DNA of 64,000 nt from Peribacillus muralis (GCF_001645685.2 NZ_CP017080.1:920001-984000), one strand, 5' to 3'. Counted from the stretch's first letter, positions 43,463 to 52,750 are shown. A program made the numbers and translations. Notes: generated from the sequence alone by a model not told the origin.

Positions 43463-44140
43463 ATGGAATCGGTAAGGCTATTAGGTGGAGAAGATAAGGA
43501 TTTACACCCCATACTAGAACAGGTTAATGAAAATAAAGTGTATTTGAATGTAAAAAGGTTCATTGATGTGTTTGGCGCATTAGTAGGGATGATCATTTTT
43601 TTGCCAATTATTATTTTAGTAGTGCTATTGGTGAAGCTTGAAAATCCAAAAGGATCGATCTTTTTTAAGCAGGTAAGGATAGGGAAAGATGGAAAAGAGT
43701 TTAATATGTACAAATTTCGCTCTATGGTAGTAGATGCCGAGAAACGCCTGCCAGATTTAGTGCGACATAACGAAATTGCCGGACCTATGTTTAAAATGAA
43801 GGATGATCCACGTATTACGAGAATCGGGAAATTCATTCGTAAAACAAGCATTGATGAACTGCCCCAATTTTGGAATGTATTAGTAGGAGAGATGAGCTTA
43901 GTTGGCCCACGCCCTCCTCTTCTGAGGGAAGTTAAAGAGTATTCTGCTTATGATAAACAACGACTGCTTGTAACACCAGGATGTACAGGGTTGTGGCAAG
44001 TGAGTGGTAGAAACGCTCTCAGTTTTCAGGAGATGGTCGAATTAGATCTACAGTATATTAAACAAAGAACAATAATAACTGATATTACGATAATCTTAAG
44101 GACTGTAAAGGTGATGATCTTGCCAAATGATTCACATTAA
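43463..44140 (+). CDS. Undecaprenyl-phosphate sugar phosphotransferase (initiating transferase)
   Basis: A 225-residue bacterial sugar transferase that loads the first sugar-1-phosphate onto undecaprenyl phosphate. Seen: VKRFIDVFGALVGMIIFLP with the membrane segment near 28-50, FFKQVRIGKDGKEFNMYKFRSM near 71-92, DELPQFWNVLVGEMSLVGPRP near 132-152 and TPGCTGLWQVSGRN near 172-185. All catalytic motifs of the EpsL/CpsE class are present. AGGAGG lies before ATG 43463. The next gene starts 40 bases later. Confidence 0.94.
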   Translation: MESVRLLGGEDKDLHPILEQVNENKVYLNVKRFIDVFGALVGMIIFLPIIILVVLLVKLENPKGSIFFKQVRIGKDGKEFNMYKFRSMVVDAEKRLPDLVRHNEIAGPMFKMKDDPRITRIGKFIRKTSIDELPQFWNVLVGEMSLVGPRPPLLREVKEYSAYDKQRLLVTPGCTGLWQVSGRNALSFQEMVELDLQYIKQRTIITDITIILRTVKVMILPNDSH

Positions 44141-44180
44141 GAATTTGGCAAGATACAGTATAGATAAACTGGGAGGTACC

Positions 44181-44645
44181 ATGAAATCAATAAAAAATAA
44201 TTTATTCATAGTATTTATAATTGCTCTAATGGTTATGGTTAGTGCTTGCACGACAGAAAAAAATGACGAAAAAACTGATTTAAATAAAACAATCAGAAGC
44301 AATAAAATAGATATGGTCGTAACTGATCTGGTTGTTTCAAATAGTCAATCAGAAAAAAAAGATACGATCATGTTAGAAGTCGAAATGGAGTTTAAAAATA
44401 ATTCTAAATCAGACTATGGAATTGGAGCCCATGATTTTAAAGTAAAAGATCAAGATGGGAAAATCCACGATGTCTATGGAATGGAACCAGACAATTTTGG
44501 AGATGTTCTTCCCCCTGGCAAATCAATGAAGGGAACAGGATATTATGAAGTTCCAAAGAATACTAAAAATGTTTCATTTATATACCAACCTAAAGAAGAG
44601 TCGCTAGCAGAATGGAAATTAACTGTACCTGAACGAAAGCGATAA
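44181..44645 (+). CDS. DUF4352-type lipoprotein
   Basis: A 154-residue lipoprotein. It has a signal sequence with lipobox VSAC (cysteine near 24), a charged linker, and a C-terminal telokin-like immunoglobulin fold: KIDMVVTDLVVSNSQSEKKD near 42-61, MLEVEMEFKNNSKSDYG, FKVKDQDGKIHDVYGMEPDN near 89-108 and LPPGKSMKGTGYYEVP. The pattern matches DUF4352 domains found in many Bacillus surface lipoproteins. GGGAGGTACC precedes ATG 44181. Its place inside a polysaccharide cluster is unusual; a role in assembly or anchoring would be speculation. Confidence 0.8.
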   Translation: MKSIKNNLFIVFIIALMVMVSACTTEKNDEKTDLNKTIRSNKIDMVVTDLVVSNSQSEKKDTIMLEVEMEFKNNSKSDYGIGAHDFKVKDQDGKIHDVYGMEPDNFGDVLPPGKSMKGTGYYEVPKNTKNVSFIYQPKEESLAEWKLTVPERKR

Positions 44646-44760
44646 TTGGTAAATATATATCTATTTTCAATAAATAATGTTTTACAGGTTTTTAATTAAT
44701 TTCCAGTATGACAATTCTCGAAAATAATAAATTTGGGTGAGTTACTGATGGTGGAAAAAA

Positions 44761-45447
44761 ATGAGTAATGAGATAAGTGTTAGAGACATCTTGCAAATTT
44801 GGAGAAAACACAAATTTTTCCTAATAGTATTTTGTATTGCTGGTATTTCAATTGCTTCCTTTTGGGTGTATGTAGTTACCACTCCTAAGTATGAAATGAG
44901 CAATCAGATATTAGTTACTCAATCTGAAAGTGTAGATAAGGGACTTCAGACCCCGGAAATAGATGCAGCCATACGATTAGTTAATACTTATAGTGTTCTT
45001 ATCAAGAGCCAACGAGTCCTGAATGACGTTAATGAGGCCTTGGATAATGATTATAGTTATAATGAACTTGCAAATAAGATATCTGTAGACAATGTGGCTA
45101 ATTCACAAATAATAAATATTCGCGTGGTAGATGATGATCCTCAAAAAGCTGCATTAATTGTGAACGAAGTGGCCAAATCATTTAAAGAAATAACATCGAA
45201 AGTAATGAAGGTTGATAATGTTAATATCTTATCAAAAGCAGAAGTTCCAAAAAATCCAATTCCGGTTACACCGAATAAATCATTAGCCATATTCATTGGA
45301 GGAATAACTGCACTTGTTGTTGGATTGATTTCAACCTGTGCATACGAGTTACTGAATAATAAAATAAAAGACGAAGAAGATATTCATAATCTAATTGATA
45401 TACCCGTATTTGGGGTAGTCGGAAAAATCAATAATCCTGATGGATGA
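44761..45447 (+). CDS. Wzz/CapA-type chain-length regulator (kinase activator)
   Basis: A 228-residue membrane protein with two spans (FFLIVFCIAGISIASFWVYV near 18-37, and SLAIFIGGITALVVGLIS near 176-193) flanking an extracytoplasmic coiled domain. The proline-rich motif NPIPVTPNKS lies just before the second span, as in the Wzz/CapA/YveK family. It activates the following kinase and helps set polymer length. The upstream sequence GATGGTGGAAAAAA is a weak ribosome-binding site. It lies 24 bases before capB. Confidence 0.9.
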   Translation: MSNEISVRDILQIWRKHKFFLIVFCIAGISIASFWVYVVTTPKYEMSNQILVTQSESVDKGLQTPEIDAAIRLVNTYSVLIKSQRVLNDVNEALDNDYSYNELANKISVDNVANSQIINIRVVDDDPQKAALIVNEVAKSFKEITSKVMKVDNVNILSKAEVPKNPIPVTPNKSLAIFIGGITALVVGLISTCAYELLNNKIKDEEDIHNLIDIPVFGVVGKINNPDG

Positions 45448-45471
45448 TAATCCTACTTTGGAGAGAGCAGA

Positions 45472-46158
45472 ATGAAACCAAGAACAGCAACGAAAAAAAT
45501 AAACAAAAATAATTTAATCACGAAAATCGATCCCAAATCACTCATATCCGAAGATTTTAGAGTAATAAGGACAAATATCGATTATTCTCGTATTGATTCA
45601 CAATACAAGTCGATCATGATCACTTCTCCAGAACCGAATTCCGGAAAATCAGTTGTTTCTGCAAACCTAGCTGTTGTATTTGCACAACAAGGTAAGTCGA
45701 CACTATTGATTGACGGTGATTTAAGGAAATCCTCTGTTCAATATTTTTTCCCCGAAGTAAGATCGGCTGGATTGACAGCGTTACTTACAGGGAGAATCTC
45801 ACTTGAAGAGGCGATTGAAGAAACTGAAGTGAAAAATTTATTTGTCCTGCCAGCAGGGTTCATATCAACAAACCCTGCTGAACTACTAAGCTCAAAAAAA
45901 ATGAAAGAACTCTTTAAGAGGCTCTTAACGATGTATGAACAAATAATCATTGACACACCGCCAATTTTAGCAGTTGCAGATGCGCAAATTATTTCCTCTT
46001 TAGTCGATGGTACTATATTGGTTTTTAGAAGTGGATATACAAGTAAAACTAACGCTAAAAAATCTGTACATGTATTGCAACAAGTGCATGGAAAAATAAT
46101 TTGCTCTATTTTAAATGATCATAAAAATAAAAAGGATGCTTATTACTATGGGAAGTAA
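45472..46158 (+). CDS. CapB/CpsD-type tyrosine autokinase
   Basis: A 228-residue BY-kinase. Seen: DFRVIRTNIDYSR near 26-38, Walker A SPEPNSGKSVVSANLAVVF near 52-70, Walker A-prime LLIDGDLRKSS near 80-90, LPAGFISTNPAELLSSKKMK near 125-144 and Walker B IIIDTPPILAVADAQI near 160-175. The C-terminus ends in YYYGK, a short tyrosine cluster for autophosphorylation. It partners with the CapA-type protein upstream and the CapC-type phosphatase at 51381, the standard phosphorelay controlling capsule and EPS export. GGAGAG precedes the ATG. Confidence 0.93.
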   Translation: MKPRTATKKINKNNLITKIDPKSLISEDFRVIRTNIDYSRIDSQYKSIMITSPEPNSGKSVVSANLAVVFAQQGKSTLLIDGDLRKSSVQYFFPEVRSAGLTALLTGRISLEEAIEETEVKNLFVLPAGFISTNPAELLSSKKMKELFKRLLTMYEQIIIDTPPILAVADAQIISSLVDGTILVFRSGYTSKTNAKKSVHVLQQVHGKIICSILNDHKNKKDAYYYGK

Positions 46159-46568
46159 GAAAAGCTGTCAGATCGTCGACGTTCATGAGTTCGTGACCAT
46201 GTCCTATCGATTTTCGAAATGATTCTTATTAAAATTAGATGTGAGATTGGGGACATAAACGTCATTGTTCCATTTAAACAGTATAATATCAAAAAAAAAT
46301 GGATGCTGTTGTTCGATAAATAAAAAGAGCCGCAGCAAGATTACATAGGTCAAGAGTTACCGGTGTGATGAAGAAAGGTGTGTACTGAATCAATTTCAAA
46401 AGCTGGTGGTATGAAAGCATTGATGATGCCATTTACACCTTCTTCTTATCTTCATCGGAATTTGGTAAACTGACTTGTATTTTATCGAGAAGCTGTTTCC
46501 ATGATACATAGTGTCCGCTCATTGATTTCCGGAATCTCAGGCAAGCATGGCATCTTTCTGCCAGTGAA
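46159..46568. other. Degenerate stretch after the kinase gene
   Basis: About 410 bases without a supported gene where further polysaccharide genes would be expected. A minus-strand frame overlapping 46433-46657 contains cysteines and histidines but has no ribosome-binding site and no recognised family. The region is probably the scar of a deletion. Confidence 0.4.
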
Positions 46569-47153
46569 ATGCCGGAAGTAAGGGGAAAGGTTTCATGCAC
46601 AGATTTTTTATATCCATTTGTATTGTTAGATACCATTTTAAGTCTACTAATCATCATTATAGAGTCAATGACGTATCTGAAATATCAACTGCTGCTTTTG
46701 CTTTCGATACTATTGCTTAGACTATCAAGTTTTCAAAAGGCTTATTATGTTGTGGAAAAGAAGACTGTCCGTTTAATGGGAGCAACGTTTATAGGTGCCT
46801 TTATAAATATCATTTTGACTGTATGGATGGTTCCATTTATAGGTATTGAAGGTGTTGTAGGGCCTACTTTTGTAATTATCTTCATTATAGGGTTGGTTCA
46901 ATCTAGAAAAACAAGACTCTTTGATTTTTTACGTCATAAAGCAATTATTGTCAGTAATATTTTAATTCTAATCTCACAATCCGTTGTCAAGATCATATTC
47001 GTCAGGTTATTTTATGTATTTAAAATAATTTTTATTAGTATCAATATAGTTCCAATCGCGGTTATAGAAAAAACAAGAAGGTTTTATAGTCCAATTTCAA
47101 TGAAAAAAGGTGTAGTATATGGCGAACATCGTAATGATCGGACCAGATTCTGA
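46569..47153 (+). pseudogene. C-terminal remnant of a Wzx-type polysaccharide flippase
   Basis: A hydrophobic 194-codon frame whose middle, QKAYYVVEKKTVRLMGATFI followed by GAFINIILTVWMVPFIGIEG, matches the late membrane spans of polysaccharide flippases (MVF superfamily), which usually have about 400-480 residues and 12-14 spans. The N-terminal two thirds are missing and the first 30 codons look unrelated. The frame runs 35 bases into the GT4 gene. The cluster therefore has no intact flippase in this window. Confidence 0.6.
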
Positions 47154-48186
47154 AGCAAAAGGCGGCATTGCAACAGTTATAAAAAATTTTTCCATTCATT
47201 TTGAAAGTGAGGAGCATCAAATTAGCTACCTTAGTTCATGGGATGGGGGAGGGATGTGGAATGTATGTAAAGTGTTCATTAGGACACTTAAACGACTTTC
47301 AAAGCTGATTGATAAAGAAAGCGTTGATATTGTTCACATTCACGTTGCCCAAAAAGGAAGTTTTTTCCGTAAGGCGTTACTGGCACGATATGCACGAAAA
47401 AAAGGTGTAAAGGTTATTTTACATATTCATGGTTCACAATTTGACGTCTTTTATAAAAATGCTTCCTCTCTTTTAAAAAAAATAATAAGAAGTTCACTTC
47501 ATCATGTAGATGCCATAGTTGTTCTAAGTGAGGAGTGGGAGATGGTTTTTAAGGAATTGACCATTACTCCCATTACTGTTATTGAGAATGCAGTAATGAT
47601 CCCGGCCGAAAACCGTTATAATGTCGATGCTAAAAATATAGTGACCTTTGGTAGGATTGGTAATAGGAAAGGAAGTTACGATATTCTAGATGTCGCAGAA
47701 ATGGTTTTTAAAAGAAACCCAGAAATAAACTTTAGCTTATATGGGGATGGGGATATAAAGGAAGTTAGCCAATTAATAAAAAAACGAAATTTGAGTAATG
47801 TTATCATTGGCGGGTGGATCGGGCCGGAAGAGAAGGTGAAAATCTATTCAGAAACGGGGCTTCATTTATTACCCTCTTATCATGAAGGGCTGCCTATGGC
47901 GATACTTGAAACGATGGCAAACGGAATTCCTAACATTAGTACGAATGTAGGTGGCATTCCTCAAGTGATTCATAATGAAAAAAATGGATTTTTAGTTAAA
48001 CCAGGCGATACAAAACAAATAACCTTATATATATTGGATTTTTTTGGTAATGAAACGTATCGTAATGATTTAAGTGAAGAAGCCTATTCAATGATAAAAA
48101 CGAAATTCTCGATGAGTATTTATCTAAAAAAATGGGAATGTCTGTATGGTGAATTAGCCGGTATGAATAGAGGGGAATTTCGTTAG
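47119..48186 (+). CDS. GT4-family glycosyltransferase
   Basis: A 355-residue retaining glycosyltransferase of the GT-B fold. Seen: IVMIGPDSEAKGGIATVIKN near 4-23, VDIVHIHVAQKGSFFRK, LHIHGSQFD near 110-118, IVTFGRIGNRKGSYDIL near 173-189, and the nucleotide-sugar binding HEGLPMAILETMANGIP near 255-271. It builds part of the polysaccharide repeat unit from the cytoplasmic side. AAAAAGGTG precedes the ATG, and its stop codon touches the next start. The sugar and acceptor are unknown. Confidence 0.93.
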   Translation: MANIVMIGPDSEAKGGIATVIKNFSIHFESEEHQISYLSSWDGGGMWNVCKVFIRTLKRLSKLIDKESVDIVHIHVAQKGSFFRKALLARYARKKGVKVILHIHGSQFDVFYKNASSLLKKIIRSSLHHVDAIVVLSEEWEMVFKELTITPITVIENAVMIPAENRYNVDAKNIVTFGRIGNRKGSYDILDVAEMVFKRNPEINFSLYGDGDIKEVSQLIKKRNLSNVIIGGWIGPEEKVKIYSETGLHLLPSYHEGLPMAILETMANGIPNISTNVGGIPQVIHNEKNGFLVKPGDTKQITLYILDFFGNETYRNDLSEEAYSMIKTKFSMSIYLKKWECLYGELAGMNRGEFR

Positions 48187-49452
48187 ATGAATTTGTTTAT
48201 TTACTTATTTTTCATGGTTGCCTTTGTTAATTTTCTTAAAGTGAAAATATCGATTTTTGATTATTTAGATGAATTTTTACTCTTTTTCTTATTGTGCTGG
48301 GCGTTATTAAGCACTCTAGTGAATGAGCTTTATGGCAAAAAGACTATTAAAAACGTCGATTTAGGTTTAATTGCTTTAACACTTATTCTAGCTGTTTGGT
48401 CCCTCATCCCCAATATGTTTGCTGTACTTCGCTCAACAGTTTTTCTGCAGTTGTATACGTTAATGGTTTTATTGAAGTTCGTTATTATATATCTTTCTTC
48501 CCGAACAGTTTTTATGAAAAGAAATTATGCTAAAGACTTCAGATTTATTAAGGGGATCTGTTACAGTTATTCATTGATATGCTTGACGGTTTATGTATTG
48601 AATATGATCCACCCATTTATGCATTCATTTGATAAAAGGCTTGGAGTACCTAGTTTAAGTTATGGTTTTTCCCATCCAGCGCAGTTTGCTACTACGATTA
48701 TCGTTTTTACAGTAGTAATATCTTATTTTGACTATTTGTACAAGAAGCGGCTGCCAATTACTTATTTATTAATTAATTTTCTTCTTATAGTAACTGCAGG
48801 AAGAACAACTTCCATTGGTTTTTATTTATTTGCACTTATCGTCCTTATTTTATTAGTGTATTACAAGAGAATACCATTTTATATGTATATTTTTACAGGA
48901 ATCCCTTTTTATATCATTGCTAAAGATCGTACCATGAATCAGTTTTTTATAGATAATGATGAGGCTCGGGGGGTGCTGCTGCGCACTTCCGTTAAAATTG
49001 CTACTGATTACTTTCCATTCGGGTCTGGTCTAGGGTTATTTGGTTCCCATGCATCGAGATTAAATTATTCGCCTTTATATCAGAAGTATAATATATCCGG
49101 AGTATGGGGACTTTCTAAAACAAATCCAGCGTTCATTACGGATTCATATTGGGCAATGACCATTGCCGAACTTGGATTCATTGGCGTCATCTTGTTACTA
49201 GCTTTAATTGTAATGCTATTTTTAAATATTATTAATTATAGCAAAGGGACGAGAATAGACAAGTTTTTTATATTATTACCTCTGTTATATGCTTTGTTAA
49301 CAAGTCCAATAGATTCCGTATTTGTTTCTAACGGCATTGTTTTGTTATTGTTTGCCGTTATTTTTATGCTGAATCTAAATCTACATTATTATAAAAAAAT
49401 CGAATTCAAAGGAGAGCAGAATGAAAAAATATATAAAAAGGCTAATTATTAA
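48187..49452 (+). CDS. O-antigen-ligase/Wzy-like polysaccharide polymerase
   Basis: A 421-residue integral membrane protein with about eleven to twelve spans. It has the large periplasm-side loop typical of Wzy/WaaL proteins (about 250-325), including YFPFGSGLGLFGSHASRLNY near 276-295, the conserved glycine-rich segment of this family. The family joins repeat units outside the membrane. It starts directly after the GT4 stop codon; GAGGGG lies inside the GT4 gene. It overlaps the next gene by 32 bases. Confidence 0.87.
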   Translation: MNLFIYLFFMVAFVNFLKVKISIFDYLDEFLLFFLLCWALLSTLVNELYGKKTIKNVDLGLIALTLILAVWSLIPNMFAVLRSTVFLQLYTLMVLLKFVIIYLSSRTVFMKRNYAKDFRFIKGICYSYSLICLTVYVLNMIHPFMHSFDKRLGVPSLSYGFSHPAQFATTIIVFTVVISYFDYLYKKRLPITYLLINFLLIVTAGRTTSIGFYLFALIVLILLVYYKRIPFYMYIFTGIPFYIIAKDRTMNQFFIDNDEARGVLLRTSVKIATDYFPFGSGLGLFGSHASRLNYSPLYQKYNISGVWGLSKTNPAFITDSYWAMTIAELGFIGVILLLALIVMLFLNIINYSKGTRIDKFFILLPLLYALLTSPIDSVFVSNGIVLLLFAVIFMLNLNLHYYKKIEFKGEQNEKIYKKANY

Positions 49453-50215
49453 GTGTTATATGTTTTCTGTACTATTTCATGAAAAAGTATTTCAAACGGC
49501 AAAATGTAATCTTAGATACCTTTTGGTAAAAAAGAAAAAAAGCAAAAAGTTATTGGTTATTTTTTCAGGTTATCCTGGGGAAGGTCAACAAGCTAGGTAC
49601 AATTATATTTTAAAGTTTTCTCGATTGCGATGTCATCGGCTTTATATTTTGGACAATTTCGGCCCTCATAATAAAGGTGCCTGGTACCTAGGAGAAAACA
49701 TGGATTTCTATATTGAAGATGCAGTAGTGCAATTAATTGATAATACTTTAAAAGAACTTGGTCTAACGAGGCAAGACGTTATAACATGTGGCAGCAGTAA
49801 AGGTGGATATGCAGCACTATATTTTGAAAATAAACATCATTATTATGCTTCCATTTCAGGGGCGCCTCAACCATTACTTGGTGATTACTTAGATAGAGAC
49901 GTACACAGGAATATTTTTGAGTATATTGCTGGAAAAGAAGGGGAAACGAGGCATGAAGATCTGAACAACCTCATTTATAAGGCAATAAAACAGAAAAGAG
50001 GTCAAAATAGAATTTTTGTACATGTTAGTAAAAATGAACATACTTACGAAGGGCATGTACTACCTTTACTCAATTTTTTGGAGCAAAATAATATCGAGGT
50101 ACGAATGGATTATGGAGAGTATAAAAAACATGATCAAGTTGGATTTTATTTTCCGCCATTTGCATTGAGAATAATGGAAGAAATTTTAAATGAAGATATT
50201 GACGTAGTTAGGTGA
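49421..50215 (+). CDS. Alpha/beta hydrolase of the Asp2/XcbB capsule type
   Basis: A 264-residue protein. The core LLVIFSGYPGEG near 44-55 is the first strand and oxyanion region, CGSSKGGYAALYF near 123-135 is the nucleophile elbow with serine, and KKHDQVGFYFPPF near 240-252 holds a candidate histidine. Similar hydrolase domains occur in Asp2 of accessory Sec systems and in capsule proteins such as XcbB/CpsF, where they act as acetyl-transferases or esterases. It probably modifies the polymer made by this cluster. GGAGAG lies 4 bases before ATG, inside the polymerase gene. It is followed by a gene-free kilobase. Confidence 0.75.
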   Translation: MKKYIKRLIIKCYMFSVLFHEKVFQTAKCNLRYLLVKKKKSKKLLVIFSGYPGEGQQARYNYILKFSRLRCHRLYILDNFGPHNKGAWYLGENMDFYIEDAVVQLIDNTLKELGLTRQDVITCGSSKGGYAALYFENKHHYYASISGAPQPLLGDYLDRDVHRNIFEYIAGKEGETRHEDLNNLIYKAIKQKRGQNRIFVHVSKNEHTYEGHVLPLLNFLEQNNIEVRMDYGEYKKHDQVGFYFPPFALRIMEEILNEDIDVVR

Positions 50216-50346
50216 AAATTCGTCTATGAATACTGATTAACAAGTTAGATGGAGGAAAATGAAAGCATAAATTACTTTTTGAAAAGCGAAAGCCTGTAAT
50301 AGATGTTAATACTTGATAGGAATAGGATAATTCAATTACTAGTAAG

Positions 50347-50388
50347 AGCATGTTTTGCTTAATTTTACAAACATGCTTTTTCTTTTTA
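50347..50388 (+). terminator. Terminator of the polysaccharide operon
   Basis: AGCATGTTT and AAACATGCT pair perfectly across 13 bases, followed by TTTTCTTTTT. It lies 130 bases after the hydrolase gene. Confidence 0.75.
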
Positions 50389-51380
50389 TTTCGGATTTCA
50401 AGGTTACTAGAAGCGCAAATAACGTCCAAAGCACAGCCGGATACATCGCAACTTTAAATTTGCTCCTAAATACTCATGTTCCCTATTTTACTTGAGATGT
50501 TGCATTGTACATCTCTTGTTCACCTATTAACATTGTTTGATATAACAGGTTATTTCTGATGCGATAAAATACCCTCTTCAAAATATGAACTTCCGTTTAA
50601 CTTCGTATTTTACCTACTTCATCACTCGGTCACAAATTATAGATTACAAGTTTTTTGATTTAATCTTGTTTTGACTAAGGCATTAATCGTAATGAATAGG
50701 GAATAAAGTTTATGTGTATAACCATGAGAATATCCAGTATAGGTAATTTACATATAGCTTGTTTACTTGGAATTTCAAATTTGAAAAGGAAAGTTTCAAT
50801 TATGAGACATACAAGGGCGGTGCTCTAAGCTAAAATGGATTGTAGTAAGGAATCAATGTCATCTTTGAACATTATCCTTTAATCGGATAATCAAAGAATG
50901 CTTTTCTTTTTCAGACACGTGCTAGTCCACTTTATCAATTGAAACACTATTATCACATACTAAAATAATGCGCTATCCTCAAAATTTATATCAATGAGAC
51001 CGCCCTGTGTATCTACTCACTATTTATTAATGTACCTATACAATCTCTATCCGACATGGATTTCGTCCTATAAAACTAAAAAAAGTCTATTAAACAAATA
51101 GGGGAAGACTGTTCCAGTCTTCTCTTCGATTGTAGGGTGCTCTCTACGGTCTTTTTTTATTTATGGAGAATTGAATAGGCAGTGTAATTCATAAAGGCAG
51201 GTCAACAATGTGAGAAGAATGGAAAAATAAGTGGAGTATGAAAATGAGTCATGGCGTTTCATTAATGGAACGAAAGAATCAACTAAGTACTATAAAATAA
51301 AGAGGGAAAAAATAATAAAACGGCTAAAGTTGGAGTGGAATGAGAAGTTCATCTTATTGTTGAGGTGAAGGGGGATAACG
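50389..51380. other. Long gene-free, AT-rich stretch
   Basis: Almost 1 kb with stop codons in all frames and no recognised protein. It contains a bulged hairpin CTTTG-ATTATCC/GGATAAT-CAAAG at 50863-50896, a perfect hairpin GAAGACTG/CAGTCTTC near 51104-51122 and a terminator at 51128-51158. It may be the remains of deleted polysaccharide genes; the hairpins could belong to a small RNA. Confidence 0.5.
51128..51158 (+). terminator. Orphan terminator
   Basis: GATTGTAG and CTACGGTC pair with two G-U pairs, followed by seven T. No gene precedes it within 900 bases on this strand. Confidence 0.6.
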
Positions 51381-52097
51381 ATGATTGATATTCATAGTCA
51401 TATATTACCAGGTGTGGATGATGGGGCGGATAATATTGGCGAAAGTATAGTAATGGCGAGAAAAGCGGTGGAACAAGGAATCACCAATATCATTGCAACT
51501 CCCCATTACCATAAGGGGAAATATGATAATGATAAAGAAAAAGTCGAGGGGGAAACCAGGAAATTGAATCAAGTGCTATATGATTTGGAAATTCCGCTAA
51601 AAGTATGGCCAGGGCAGGAAATAAGGATAACGGACGAACTTTTAGAGGATTTTGATCATAATCAAATCATCACTTTGAATGGTTTGCAATATATCCTTCT
51701 CGAACTTCCTTCAAACCATGTGCCAAGATATACAGAGCGATTAATCCATGATCTTCAAATAAAAAGGATCACACCAATCATTGCTCATCCAGAGAGAAAT
51801 TTAGAAATAATAAGAAATCCCGACCTTTTAGAATATCTGGTCTGGAATGGGGCGTATTCACAAATAACAGCTGGGAGCATCACAGGTAAATTTGGGTGGA
51901 AAACAAAAAGATTTTCCAACTATCTAATTGGTTCAGATCTTGCTCATTTCATTGCATCAGATGCTCATAATACAGGCAACAGAGGTTTTCAACTTAAGGA
52001 AGCATATAAAATGGTTCAAAAGAACTTTGGACAAAAAGTGGTAGAAGAGTTCAATGAAAATGCCAAGAGTGTTTTGTACGGGATTAAAGTCAAATAA
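51381..52097 (+). CDS. CapC/CpsB-type protein-tyrosine phosphatase (PHP family)
   Basis: A 238-residue metal-dependent tyrosine phosphatase. The N-terminal PHP motif DIHSHILPGVDDG (residues 3-15) supplies metal ligands, followed by MARKAVEQGITNIIATPHYH near 26-45, HPERN near 135-139 and IASDAHN near 195-201. It removes phosphate from the CapB-type kinase at 45472 and so regulates polymer length and export. It is separated from the rest of its cluster by more than 1 kb. GGTGAAGGGGG precedes the ATG. Confidence 0.93.
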   Translation: MIDIHSHILPGVDDGADNIGESIVMARKAVEQGITNIIATPHYHKGKYDNDKEKVEGETRKLNQVLYDLEIPLKVWPGQEIRITDELLEDFDHNQIITLNGLQYILLELPSNHVPRYTERLIHDLQIKRITPIIAHPERNLEIIRNPDLLEYLVWNGAYSQITAGSITGKFGWKTKRFSNYLIGSDLAHFIASDAHNTGNRGFQLKEAYKMVQKNFGQKVVEEFNENAKSVLYGIKVK

Positions 52098-52517
52098 CTC
52101 ATGCCTGGTCAAACATATATTGGTGAATGTCGGATTTGACATATTATATACAGCCTATCACATTAGATGTCATGCTTATTAATGTGTTGAAGCAGAAAAT
52201 CATAAAATAAAGCCCCGTTAGGAAACGATTACCCTCTACAGCCTATGTTCAAATGGGAAGCCATTTTTATCGGAACGGGTAGTAGTGGCAATAGTAATGG
52301 AAAAAGTTGCACCATTTAAAAAAATTAAATGAGGGTTCGTGCCATTTCATCCAGTCAAGAAATATGACCCATGCCAGGTAAAAATGTTACCTGTGGCCTT
52401 AGAAGGTTCTACAGGGTCATCGAAAATGAATGAATCGGTTCCAAGCCGCTTAAGTGCTTGAGTCACGGGATAAACAGTAATGAACCTTCCTTATAAAGAA
52501 AAGGAGGCAGCCGGTAT
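52098..52517. other. Gene-free stretch
   Basis: About 420 bases with only very short frames. One 24-codon frame near 52245 reads IFIGTGSSGNSNGKS, too short to assign. No terminator directly follows the phosphatase gene. Confidence 0.4.
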
Positions 52518-52691
52518 ATGAGAATGACATTTAAGAAGATATATCGAGATATAGACAAGTTGGTGTATCTTTCAAATAAACGGAATGGTTTGTATGGAAA
52601 AGAGATTGAGAGCACAAGAAAAAGGTTAGTTGAAAACATTAAAGCGATAGAACTGCATACGATTGTATCCAAGAATGAAGATTCTGCATAA
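52518..52691 (+). CDS. 57-residue helical protein, unrecognised
   Basis: AAGGAGG lies 11 bases before ATG 52518, and a hairpin follows the stop codon. The product begins MRMTFKKIYRDIDKLVYLSN and is basic and helical, with RKRLVENIKAIELH near 34-47. It has no cysteine, signal peptide or membrane span. I do not recognise it; the size and charge fit a small regulatory or nucleic-acid-associated protein, which is speculation. Confidence 0.55.
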   Translation: MRMTFKKIYRDIDKLVYLSNKRNGLYGKEIESTRKRLVENIKAIELHTIVSKNEDSA

Positions 52692-52702
52692 ATATTTTTT
52701 AA

Positions 52703-52750
52703 CCTTCCAAAATGGATTTGAGTTTCATTTCAATTTGGAAGGCTGTTTTA
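52703..52750 (+). terminator. Terminator of the 57-residue gene
   Basis: CCTTCCAAA pairs perfectly with TTTGGAAGG across 22 bases, followed by CTGTTTTA. The long loop makes it a modest terminator. Confidence 0.6.

Noticed and set aside
46433..46657. 74-codon minus-strand frame with CHAC and histidines, considered as a transposase remnant
   Set aside because: No match to a known transposase motif, no ribosome-binding site and no flanking inverted repeats.
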